From CAWUJT01 sp963922715 (lineage in GTDB: Bacteria; Pseudomonadota; Alphaproteobacteria; Rhodobacterales; Rhodobacteraceae), in the NCBI GenBank assembly GCA_963922715.1, contig CAWUJT010000116.1, positions 1 to 5,611 on the forward strand: a DNA stretch of 5,611 bases, in the 5' to 3' direction. How positions within the stretch are numbered: the stretch's first letter is position 1; each line of letters opens with the position of its first letter. The notes under the pieces were generated by a model that was not told the DNA's origin, ran no database searches, and was given only the letters and a program-made list of their open reading frames with translations. The translations under genes and the position numbers were made by a program. Shown in pieces: positions 1 to 5,611 of this stretch.

Positions 1-204
1 TTCAATTTCTGCTTGCACAGCATTTTCGCGGGCGTTCAGGTCCTCTTCCGTCTGCCTGTGGGCTTCTTGGGCGTGCACGGGGTCGGCATTGTTCTGGCCT
101 TGCAAAATGTTCTGAGTAATCGGCCAACCCACAAACCATACCAGACCAAGGATTCCCGCAAGAAACAACAACAAGATAAAAAGGGGGAGCCCCCGTTCAC
201 TCAT
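1..204 (-). CDS. Membrane-anchored protein of unknown function, N-terminal part (runs off left edge)
   Basis: Only the first 68 codons are in the window, and the frame is still open at base 1. From the ATG at 204 the product starts MSERGLPLF, then has a strongly hydrophobic segment at about residues 6-27 (rich in L, F, I, V, W and G). This is followed by a polar, Gln/Glu/Asn-rich stretch (residues 31-68) with a charge pattern suggesting a coiled coil. The likely topology is a short cytoplasmic N-terminus, one signal anchor and a periplasmic coiled-coil stem; this is inference. In-frame ATGs also occur at 222 and 255. I prefer 204 because the 5' extension contains rare ATA codons, and because an ATGAGTGA overlap with a short upstream frame would allow translational coupling. 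None of the three starts has a well-spaced ribosome binding site. The gene is divergent from ettA. I do not recognise the family. Confidence 0.65.
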   Translation of the reverse strand, partial: MSERGLPLFILLLFLAGILGLVWFVGWPITQNILQGQNNADPVHAQEAHRQTEEDLNARENAVQAEIE

Positions 205-280
205 CACGGCGCGGGCGCGCATTTGGCGGATTATCGCGCTTATGGGTGATGGCATCCTCAGCCATTGTTGTTCTTTTCAT
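197..280 (-). CDS. Possible short upstream frame overlapping the membrane protein start
   Basis: A 27-codon frame starts at ATG 280 (another ATG lies at 283, and MAEDA begins at 265) and stops with TGA at 199-197. Its last bases overlap the ATG at 204 as ATGAGTGA. An AGGGA sequence lies three bases before ATG 280. The predicted peptide is hydrophilic and basic near its end (NARPRRDE), and its codons (ATC, ACC, AAG, CGC, CCG, GCG) look more like local coding sequence than the same bases read in the membrane-protein frame. It could be a leader peptide coupled to the next gene, or the true N-terminus of the membrane protein separated by a frameshift. It may equally be chance; the frame is very short. 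Confidence 0.25.
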   Translation of the reverse strand: MKRTTMAEDAITHKRDNPPNARPRRDE

Positions 281-295
281 CATTCCCTGCCGCAC

Positions 296-323
296 GTTAT
301 GCGCCGCACCGCGCCGAAGTCAA
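296..323 (-). promoter_or_regulatory. Candidate sigma70-type promoter for the left-hand minus-strand gene
   Basis: On the minus strand, TTGACT (323-318, five of six matches to the -35 consensus) is followed after 16 bases by CATAAC (301-296, four of six matches to the -10 consensus). Transcription would start near 289, just upstream of the short frame and about 85 bases before the preferred ATG at 204. The call rests on motif matching only; such matches arise by chance in regions of this size. Confidence 0.3.
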
Positions 324-331
324 ACCGGAGA

Positions 332-360
332 TTGAACCGTCCGCGTCGCTGCCTTATCAG
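332..360 (+). promoter_or_regulatory. Candidate sigma70-type promoter for ettA
   Basis: TTGAAC at 332-337 and TATCAG at 355-360 each match four of six consensus positions and are separated by 17 bases, the optimal spacing. The predicted start, near 367, would leave a 5' leader of only about 23 bases carrying the ribosome binding site. The -10 element lies inside the inverted repeat at 349-367, so a protein bound there would block the promoter. This promoter is back to back with the candidate on the other strand. Confidence 0.3.
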
Positions 361-367
361 AAGGCAG
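349..367. repeat. Perfect inverted repeat upstream of ettA (7-bp arms, 5-base spacer)
   Basis: CTGCCTT at 349-355 and AAGGCAG at 361-367 are exact reverse complements separated by ATCAG. The repeat ends 12 bases before the AGGAGG ribosome binding site of ettA (379-384) and covers the candidate -10 hexamer. No T-run follows on either strand, so it is unlikely to be an intrinsic terminator. It may be an operator or an mRNA leader hairpin. The structure is seen directly; the role is inferred. Confidence 0.5.
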
Positions 368-389
368 TTATCGTTCACAGGAGGATCCC

Positions 390-2045
390 ATGGCCGCTTA
401 TCAATATGTCTACCACATGGAGGGTGTCTCCAAAACCTACCCCGGGGGCAAGAAGTGTTTTGAAAACATCCGTCTTAGCTTTTTGCCCGGCGTCAAGATC
501 GGTGTTGTCGGTGTCAACGGGGCCGGCAAATCCACCCTGCTGCGCATCATGGCCGGGTGGGACAAAGATTTCAGTGGGGAGGCCTGGGCCGCCCAGGGCG
601 CTAAGGTCGGCTACCTGCCACAAGAGCCGCAGCTTGAGGAAGCACTGAGCGTGCGCGACAACGTCATGCTGGGGGTGAAGGCCAAGAAGGATAAACTGGA
701 TCGGTTCAATGAGCTTGCCATGAACTACTCTGACGAGACCGCTGATGAAATGGCGCGTCTGCAAGACGAAATCGACGCCGAGAACCTGTGGGATCTCGAC
801 GCCCAGATCGACGTGGCAATGGAAGCCCTGCGCTGCCCGCCTGATGACGCCATGCCCGGCACGCTTTCGGGCGGGGAACGCCGCCGTGTGGCGCTTTGCA
901 AGCTCCTGCTCGAAGCCCCTGACATGCTGCTTTTGGACGAGCCGACAAACCACCTGGACGCGGAAACCATTGCCTGGCTCCAGCGTCATCTGATCGACTA
1001 TAAAGGCACTTGCCTGATCGTCACCCATGACCGCTATTTTCTGGATGATATCACCGGCTGGATCCTGGAACTCGACCGGGGCCGGGGCATTCCTTACGAG
1101 GGCAATTATTCCGCTTGGCTCGAACAAAAGGCCCAACGGCTGGAGCGCGAAGCCAAGGAGGATGCCTCCAAGAAAAAGGCGCTGACGCGGGAGCTGGAGT
1201 GGATCCGGGCGGGTGCCAAGGCGCGGCAAGCCAAGCAAAAAGCCCGGATCAATGCTTATGAGGAAATGGCCGGCCAATCGGAGCGTGAAAAGATCACCCG
1301 GGCGCAAATTGTCATCCCCAATGGCCCACGCCTCGGGTCCAAGGTCATAGAGGTCGAAGGCCTAAAAAAGGGTTTCGGGGAGCGGTTGTTGATCGAAGAC
1401 CTGACCTTCAGCTTGCCTCCGGGCGGTATCGTCGGCGTGATCGGCCCCAACGGTGCGGGCAAATCGACGCTATTCAACATGCTCACCGGTGTGGAGGCTC
1501 CCGACGACGGCGCGGTGCGCTATGGCGATACCGTCAAGCTTGCTTTCGTGGACCAATCGCGCGATGCGTTGGATGATAATGCCACGGTGTGGGAGGAAAT
1601 CTCGGGCGGGGCCGAAGTGATCGACCTGGGCGATGCGCAAGTCAATTCCCGCGCCTACTGTGGCTCCTTCAACTTCAAAGGCGGTGATCAGCAGAAGAAG
1701 GTGGGGCTGCTCTCGGGCGGGGAGCGCAACCGCGTCCATATGGCCAAGCTGTTGAAATCAGGCGGTAATGTGCTTTTGCTCGATGAGCCCACGAATGATC
1801 TGGATGTTGAAACCCTACGCGCGTTGGAAGACGCGCTGGAGGACTTCGCGGGCTGTGCGGTGATCATCAGCCACGACCGATTTTTTCTAGACAGGCTGTG
1901 CACGCATATCCTGGCCTTTGAGGGCGATGCTCATGTGGAATGGTTCGAGGGCAATTTCGAAGCTTATGAAGAGGACAAAAAGCGCCGCCTGGGTCCCGAT
2001 GCGCTAGAGCCCACACGGGTGAAATATAAGAAGTTCACGAGGTGA
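390..2045 (+). CDS. ettA: Energy-dependent translational throttle protein EttA (ABC-F ATPase)
   Basis: This is a cytoplasmic ribosome-associated ABC-F protein without membrane segments. In the E. coli family member it binds the ribosomal E site and gates entry into the elongation cycle according to the ATP/ADP ratio. The 551-residue length fits EttA (about 555). Domain 1 has Walker A GVNGAGKST (41-49), signature LSGGE (159-163), Walker B with catalytic Glu (LLLDEPTNH, D183/E184) and the H-loop (H213). The charged insertion at about 95-140 corresponds to the EttA arm. The linker at about 243-320, with the GAKARQAKQKARINAYEEM stretch, is the tRNA-interacting motif and the strongest subfamily marker. 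Domain 2 has GPNGAGKST (352-360), LSGGE (441-445), LLLDEPTND (D465/E466) and H495. The start is fixed by AGGAGG at 379-384, five bases before ATG. Nothing is missing or truncated. A gene of unknown function follows two bases after the stop. Confidence 0.97.
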   Translation: MAAYQYVYHMEGVSKTYPGGKKCFENIRLSFLPGVKIGVVGVNGAGKSTLLRIMAGWDKDFSGEAWAAQGAKVGYLPQEPQLEEALSVRDNVMLGVKAKKDKLDRFNELAMNYSDETADEMARLQDEIDAENLWDLDAQIDVAMEALRCPPDDAMPGTLSGGERRRVALCKLLLEAPDMLLLDEPTNHLDAETIAWLQRHLIDYKGTCLIVTHDRYFLDDITGWILELDRGRGIPYEGNYSAWLEQKAQRLEREAKEDASKKKALTRELEWIRAGAKARQAKQKARINAYEEMAGQSEREKITRAQIVIPNGPRLGSKVIEVEGLKKGFGERLLIEDLTFSLPPGGIVGVIGPNGAGKSTLFNMLTGVEAPDDGAVRYGDTVKLAFVDQSRDALDDNATVWEEISGGAEVIDLGDAQVNSRAYCGSFNFKGGDQQKKVGLLSGGERNRVHMAKLLKSGGNVLLLDEPTNDLDVETLRALEDALEDFAGCAVIISHDRFFLDRLCTHILAFEGDAHVEWFEGNFEAYEEDKKRRLGPDALEPTRVKYKKFTR

Positions 2046-2047
2046 GA

Positions 2048-2707
2048 ATGATAAATTCAAAATTTCCAGACACGCCGGGTGAAATAAGGCTTAAAAAGGC
2101 CCGAGAAGAAGCGCTCCTAAACTGGCAGTGGTGGAGAAAAGATTTTACGCATGACGGCAGCTTCGCTGATCTTCCCGTTTTCCAAGAGTATGTTCGGTTT
2201 TTGGGCTTTGGTTTCGATTATTCGGTTTTTCGGCTGTATAGTCGAAAAACTATGTTTACGTTTTTTGAGAGACTCACTGCGCCCAGCATATTGAGTGATT
2301 TTGTCGAATTGGACGATTTCCATAACGTTTTCTGTCGCATTGCAACCGATACAGGCTTGTCCGAAAAACAAATGAATCATATTTCTATATGCTCGAAACT
2401 GCTCGCGCTTTGGAAGCCTGAGAAATTCCCTATGTGGGATAGCCTAGCACGTGACGGATTAAGGCGTCTTCATGGGAATACCCGCGGACACAATTATGCA
2501 ATAAACTCACCTGCTCAATACAATATTTTCAGGCATGATTACGCAACTTTGGAGAGAAAGTGGCGCAATAACATAGACGACGTGATTGAAAAGAAAGATT
2601 TTAACGGAAACCCAGATGCCGGGCGCTACAGAATTGTTGATAATTATTTAATGGGGCTATCCCGCAAGCCTGATGATCCAACTCTGGAGAATAGTAATAA
2701 GGGCTGA
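2048..2707 (+). CDS. Unrecognised 219-residue protein, AT-richer, coupled to ettA
   Basis: I do not recognise this protein. The ATG at 2048 has GAGG (2039-2042) five bases upstream, inside the end of ettA. A GTG at 2042 in the same frame would give a four-base overlap instead. The product is soluble-looking, with no signal peptide or membrane segment, and rich in aromatic residues early (NWQWWRKDF, residues 25-33). A conserved-looking stretch, SKLLALWKPEKFPMWDS (116-132), recalls the 'hydrophobic-P-x-x-FP-x-x-DS' pattern in some uncharacterised bacterial families (such as DUF6308) thought to be helical. That resemblance is weak and from memory. The C-terminus (from about residue 205) is polar and probably disordered. 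Base use differs from ettA: bases 2221-2280 have 23 G/C of 60, against 37 of 60 at 1201-1260. This suggests horizontal acquisition. It is probably cotranscribed with ettA, and an insertion sequence lies 11 bp downstream. Confidence 0.85.
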   Translation: MINSKFPDTPGEIRLKKAREEALLNWQWWRKDFTHDGSFADLPVFQEYVRFLGFGFDYSVFRLYSRKTMFTFFERLTAPSILSDFVELDDFHNVFCRIATDTGLSEKQMNHISICSKLLALWKPEKFPMWDSLARDGLRRLHGNTRGHNYAINSPAQYNIFRHDYATLERKWRNNIDDVIEKKDFNGNPDAGRYRIVDNYLMGLSRKPDDPTLENSNKG

Positions 2708-2719
2708 GACCACAGCTAG

Positions 2720-2735
2720 GGTCTGTTGACGTTCA
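2720..2735 (+). repeat. Left terminal inverted repeat of the IS
   Basis: GGTCTGTTGACGTTCA matches the reverse complement of the right end (GGTTTGTTGACGTTCA) at 15 of 16 positions. It marks the outer transposase-binding end of the element. Confidence 0.9.
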
Positions 2736-2790
2736 GGACTCCCAAATCGTGTAAGTTCTGATTCAAGGTTGCAACCAGAGGAGAGCAGCC

Positions 2791-3545
2791 TTGACCCGTC
2801 GTGTGTTAACAGATGCCCAATGGGCAATCATCGAACCTTTCTGCCTTGGCAAAGCGGACGACCCCGGCCAGACCGGGCGCGACCCGCGACTTTTCATGGA
2901 GGCCGTTCTATGGATCGTGCGCACCGGTGCGCAGTGGCGTGAACTGCCGGGGGAATTCGGCAAGTAGAACTCTGTGTTCAAGCGCTTTCGCCGTTGGGTC
3001 AAAGCCGATGCGTTCTATCGTATGTTCAAAGCCTTAAGCGCAGATGCTGACTGCGAGTATGCCATGATTGATGGGACTATCGTCAAAGTTCACCGCGCGG
3101 GGACAGGGCGCAAAAGGGGGGCTCAGAACCAGGCCATAGGGCGCGCGCGGGGCGCGGCATCACGACGAAGGTATTGGCGCTGACAGATGCGCTTGGCAAC
3201 CTCGTCGATTTCCGCCTTCTGCCGGGGCAGGCCCACGACCTGCGCGGCGTTCCTGCGTTGATCGAAGACCTGACCGCCGATCACTTTCTGGCCGACCGCG
3301 CCTTCGATGCCGACTGGTTGCGAGACGCCCTAATAGCCAACGAAATCGCGTCGGTCATCCCGCCGAAACGCAACCGAAAATCTCCCGCGGACTATGACGC
3401 AGACATCTACAAATGGCGCCACCTGATCGAAAACTTCTTCGGAAGCTTGAAAGAGAACAGGGGTATAGCTACGCGCTATTGCAAGACCGATACCAGCTTC
3501 TCAGCCTTCATATCAATCGCAGCAACAATGCTCCGGCTCAGGTGA
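2791..3545 (+). pseudogene. IS5-family DDE transposase, disrupted by an amber codon and frame changes
   Basis: Translation would start at TTG 2791, preceded by AGGAG at 2779-2783. The N-terminal part (LTDAQWAIIEP, then WIVRTGAQWRELPGEFGK) is the DUF4096-type domain of IS5 transposases. Codon 59 (2965-2967) is TAG where the family has Trp (FGKW). Past it the same frame gives the first catalytic Asp in MIDGTIVKVH (D at 3070-3072). Family motifs then switch frame: GQGAKGG at 3101-3121, QNQAIGR back in the first frame at 3124-3144, and GITTKVLALTD in a third frame from 3156. The third frame holds the second Asp region LADRAFDAD (from about 3288) and the Y-x2-R-x3-E-x6-K signature, with catalytic Glu at 3429-3431, and ends at 3545. 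Some IS427 elements use one programmed frameshift, but the nonsense codon and the multiple switches point to decay. Frame comparisons use my memory of the family. Confidence 0.85.
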
Positions 3546-3558
3546 ACGTCAACAAACC
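3543..3558 (-). repeat. Right terminal inverted repeat of the IS
   Basis: TGAACGTCAACAAACC is the reverse complement of the left end with one mismatch. The transposase stop codon TGA is its first three bases (3543-3545), an arrangement that keeps the element compact. Confidence 0.9.
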
Positions 3559-3588
3559 TTAGACCAAAACAAAAAACGTGTAACGTTC

Positions 3589-3627
3589 AAAAGCGCCCAA
3601 GTGATATGGCTTTCACCTGGGCGTTTT
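3589..3627. terminator. Bidirectional intrinsic terminator hairpin
   Basis: CGCCCAAGTGA (3594-3604) pairs with TCACCTGGGCG (3613-3623) over 11 positions with a single A-C mismatch, around an 8-base loop. An A-run (3589-3592) lies before the left arm and a T-run (3624-3627) after the right arm, so the hairpin can end transcription on both strands. It sits about 100 bp past the stop of the minus-strand secreted protein gene, and beyond the IS for the ettA unit. The rest of 3562-3727 shows no coding sequence or other feature I can support. Confidence 0.7.
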
Positions 3628-3727
3628 GGATAAAAAGCTCGTACCAGATTTCAAGACGCTTAGGATTGGATTATAGCCAAAGTGAATTTCAAAAACGGCA
3701 CCGTGCAAAAATCGTTCAAGCGTCAAG

Positions 3728-5611
3728 TTAAAGAATCACATTGGTCGAGGTAACCAATTCATCCGGTGCAACACCTTCGACAATAAGGGTTGTATTGTCG
3801 CTCAGTGTGACGTGGGTATCCTGGCCGACAGCTTCGACAAGCGGGTCAGTTGCGCCCGGGTCATCGAATTCAAAAGCGGTCACATCGATTTGATCTTCAT
3901 CCGCATCGAAGTCGATTATGGTCACGGTGCCGGAGATGTCTTCTATGACAAAAGTATCTTCCCCAGCGCCCCCAGACAAGCGGTCATCGCCACCACCACC
4001 AGTGAGGGTGTCATTCCCCGTGCCTGCGAAGATCACATCATCCTCTGTGGTTCCAAGAAGGGTATCATCCCCAGATGTTCCAATGTCTGTAACAACACCA
4101 GAGAAATTTCCGCCATAGACAACATAGCTTTCGGTTCCGCCAGTTGTAATCACGATATCATCAAAACCATCGCCATTGACATCCCCCGCGCCCTCCACGG
4201 ATACATTATCGTTAGAGTTGTTTGTATCATTTCCAAAGCCTGTCGTCTCAATCTCAAATCCGGCAATTCCGTCCGCTAGCAGCGACAGATCAACAGAGCT
4301 TGGGGCGCCATCCGTTCCATAAACCACGTAAGCTTTTGCTTCGGCGCTATCGAATATAATTATATCGTCATATCCATCGCCGTTGACATCGCCCGCAGCC
4401 TTTGGTGTCAATTCATATCCATCTTCTTCCCCAACAAATGAAAACCCCTCGCTAGATGTTAGATCAGACAAATTAACCGTGCCTGTGTCACTTTTGCCAT
4501 AGATCACATAAGAAACCAACGGAGGCCCTTCAGAAGTATCCGTGTGAACAAACATATCATCCAAACCATCCCCATTGATGTCTCCCGCGGCACCTACAGT
4601 AAACTGAGTATTCCCGCTGAATGCATTTCCTGTGTCGATGATCTTAAAGCCCTGGCCTGTACCTGCATCTATGGCGGACAAATCGACAGAGTTAAGACCC
4701 TCCTCGCCGAAGATAACGTAGGATTCTTCGGTGCCAAATTCACCAACAATCAAATCATCCACGCCATCACCGTTCACATCGCCGGCGGTGCTGACGGAAA
4801 GCCCAAATATTTCAAGCTGGTCTGGTTTTAAGATCCCATTGATCACAAATCCGACATCCGGAGTATCCTCAATATTTTCAAGATCGAGAGTGGTTAAATC
4901 AGAAATATCTTCGCCCCCATAAACAACATAGGCAGCACCAATAGCATTGTCTGCAGCCGGCGCGCCGATAATGAGGTCATCTATACCGTCGCCATTTATA
5001 TCCCCCGCAGAACTTACAGAAAAGCCAAAAGCCTCGCCTGAAGCTCCGTTGATGGTTAAACCTTGTCCAGCCTCCAAACTGTCCAGAGACACAGCCTGGG
5101 GGCTCTGTGTGCCAAAGACCACATGAGCGGTACCAGCCACATCATCACCAAAGATGAGGTCATCAAAACCATCGCCGTTGATGTCACCTGCGGACGAGAC
5201 ATTGCCATAATAAGGCTTACCAAGAGCCGCTCCGAAGCCGTTGATCACAAAACCACCATTCCCGTTGGCAATGTCAGTCAGATTGACAGTGTCTGTCCCT
5301 TCTTTACCGAAGACAACAAACGTTGTGTCTGGATCCGCCTCCGAAAACAACAACATGTCATCGAACCCGTCGCCGTTGACATCGCCCGCAGACTTGGCAT
5401 AGTCAAATAATTGCGTCGCAGTGTCATCAACGATAACAAAGCCACCTGTACCGTCTTCAAGGTCAGAAAAATCCACACGTCCTGCAATCGTAACCGTGAT
5501 ATTTTGCGTCGTGCCGTCGACGCTTTGCACCACAAATGTCTCTGTCAGAGTTTCACCTGTTTTCAAATTTTGGAATTCAGGGAGATAGTTGTCGGCCGTG
5601 TAGGTCCAGTT
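3728..5611 (-). CDS. Large secreted VCBS/FG-GAP/RTX protein, C-terminal part (N-terminus beyond right edge)
   Basis: The frame is open to the right edge, so the TTG at 5566 is not the real start; 627 residues are visible. In order: the end of a VCBS-type repeat (WTYTADN, then GETLTETFVVQSVDG and ITVTIAG, about 5480-5611); seven FG-GAP repeats, each with a D-[VI]-N-G-D-G-x-D-D calcium loop (5383 down to 4157); five RTX-like nonapeptides (4081-3947); and about 72 residues resembling the C-terminal secretion region of serralysin-type proteins, ending in hydrophobic VIL. The visible part is acidic, has no cysteine and only one tryptophan, as is usual for type I secretion substrates that fold outside the cell with calcium. 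The likely role is a surface or extracellular adhesin-like protein; ligand unknown. No secretion ABC transporter gene is in the window. The product may be much longer, since VCBS repeats often occur in tandem. TAA ends the gene at 3728-3730. Confidence 0.9.
   Translation of the reverse strand, partial: NWTYTADNYLPEFQNLKTGETLTETFVVQSVDGTTQNITVTIAGRVDFSDLEDGTGGFVIVDDTATQLFDYAKSAGDVNGDGFDDMLLFSEADPDTTFVVFGKEGTDTVNLTDIANGNGGFVINGFGAALGKPYYGNVSSAGDINGDGFDDLIFGDDVAGTAHVVFGTQSPQAVSLDSLEAGQGLTINGASGEAFGFSVSSAGDINGDGIDDLIIGAPAADNAIGAAYVVYGGEDISDLTTLDLENIEDTPDVGFVINGILKPDQLEIFGLSVSTAGDVNGDGVDDLIVGEFGTEESYVIFGEEGLNSVDLSAIDAGTGQGFKIIDTGNAFSGNTQFTVGAAGDINGDGLDDMFVHTDTSEGPPLVSYVIYGKSDTGTVNLSDLTSSEGFSFVGEEDGYELTPKAAGDVNGDGYDDIIIFDSAEAKAYVVYGTDGAPSSVDLSLLADGIAGFEIETTGFGNDTNNSNDNVSVEGAGDVNGDGFDDIVITTGGTESYVVYGGNFSGVVTDIGTSGDDTLLGTTEDDVIFAGTGNDTLTGGGGDDRLSGGAGEDTFVIEDISGTVTIIDFDADEDQIDVTAFEFDDPGATDPLVEAVGQDTHVTLSDNTTLIVEGVAPDELVTSTNVIL
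3947..4081 (-). repeat. Five RTX-type calcium-binding nonapeptides
   Basis: The 45 residues read as five nine-residue units: GTSGDDTLL, GTTEDDVIF, AGTGNDTLT, GGGGDDRLS and GGAGEDTFV. Units 3-5 fit the GGxGxDxUx consensus best and units 1-2 are degenerate. Such units form a calcium-loaded parallel beta roll and typically precede a C-terminal type I secretion signal, as they do here. Confidence 0.85.
4157..5383 (-). repeat. Seven FG-GAP (integrin-type propeller) repeats
   Basis: The nine-residue calcium loop is encoded at 5383-5357, 5185-5159, 5002-4976, 4780-4754, 4582-4556, 4390-4364 and 4183-4157. Spacings are 198, 183, 222, 198, 192 and 207 bases (61-74 residues), the size of one propeller blade. 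Each unit also carries a V-[DNS]-L-x-x-[LI]...GF-x-I segment before the loop and a YVVYG-like strand after it. Seven units are exactly what an integrin-alpha-like seven-bladed propeller needs. Codons differ between copies, so the duplications are old. Confidence 0.88.

Larger units (their letters stand above)
2719..3559 (+). mobile_element. IS5-family insertion sequence, IS427-like, with defective transposase
   Basis: The element is about 841 bp, a normal size for the IS427 group. It is bounded by near-perfect terminal inverted repeats (2720-2735 and 3543-3558) that begin with the GG(T/C)CTGTTGACG-type end. The dinucleotide TA lies directly outside both ends (2717-2718 and 3560-3561), consistent with the short TA-type target duplication of this group. 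The exact ends could shift by a base. It contains one transposase gene in plus orientation whose stop codon lies inside the right repeat. A possible promoter uses TTGACG in the left repeat (2726-2731) with TGTAAG at 2750-2755, 18 bases apart. The ends look functional but the transposase does not, so the copy is probably non-autonomous. Confidence 0.9.

Noticed and set aside
13..249. A 78-codon plus-strand frame at the left edge
   Set aside because: The opposite strand encodes a clear membrane anchor plus coiled-coil sequence, and no ribosome binding site precedes the plus-strand frame.
375..1307. A 310-codon open frame on the minus strand inside ettA
   Set aside because: It lies wholly antisense to a complete, motif-rich ettA. 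Long antisense frames are common in GC-rich coding DNA, and its sequence shows no recognisable domain.
2974..3183. Separate small gene between the amber codon and the frame change in the IS
   Set aside because: It is the continuation of the transposase past the TAG, including the first catalytic Asp motif, and not an independent gene.
3812..4279. A 155-codon plus-strand frame opposite the secreted protein
   Set aside because: It is antisense to the FG-GAP/RTX repeats, and its content mirrors the repeated calcium-loop codons. Similar frames recur opposite the other repeats.
4157..5383. The regularly spaced repeats as a possible CRISPR array
   Set aside because: Units are spaced 183-222 bases apart, vary in sequence, and stay in one open frame encoding the DxNGDGxDD loop. 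They are protein repeats.
5566..5566. TTG at 5566 as the start of the secreted protein
   Set aside because: The frame stays open for 15 more codons to the edge and those codons read as the beginning of the VCBS motif (WTYTADN), so the protein starts outside the window.

Overview
The window looks like chromosome from an alphaproteobacterium, most likely a marine Rhodobacterales/Roseobacter-type organism. This is inferred from three things: the moderately GC-rich, GC-ending codon use of the main housekeeping gene, an IS5-family (IS427-like) element of a kind common in that order, and a VCBS/FG-GAP/RTX secreted protein typical of marine proteobacteria. No rRNA, tRNA, CRISPR array or replication origin was seen.

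Layout from left to right. Bases 1-204 (minus strand) hold the start of a small membrane-anchored protein that runs off the left edge. A very short upstream reading frame (197-280, minus) overlaps its start. Bases 284-389 are a divergent promoter region with candidate sigma70-type promoters on both strands and a perfect 7-bp inverted repeat just upstream of ettA. Bases 390-2045 (plus) encode EttA, the ABC-F translational throttle factor, complete and with all ATPase motifs. Two bases after its stop begins an AT-richer gene of unknown function (2048-2707, plus), probably cotranscribed with ettA. An 841-bp IS5-family element (about 2719-3559) follows 11 bp after that gene. Its terminal repeats are well preserved, but its transposase is broken by an amber codon and frame changes. 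Bases 3562-3727 carry a hairpin that can serve as a bidirectional terminator. From 3728 to the right edge (minus strand) lies the C-terminal part of a large, acidic, cysteine-free secreted protein: the end of a VCBS repeat, seven FG-GAP calcium-binding repeats (one predicted seven-bladed propeller), five RTX-type nonapeptides and a C-terminal type I secretion region.

How the pieces relate. ettA and the unknown gene form a probable two-gene plus-strand unit. The insertion sequence appears to have landed between that unit and its terminator. The adhesin-like gene converges on the unit from the right and would use the same hairpin from the other side. The genes have no evident shared pathway. 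I do not see a convincing new multi-gene system here. The least explained elements are the AT-rich gene coupled to ettA, the inverted repeat ahead of ettA, and the overlapping short frame at the head of the left-hand membrane protein gene.
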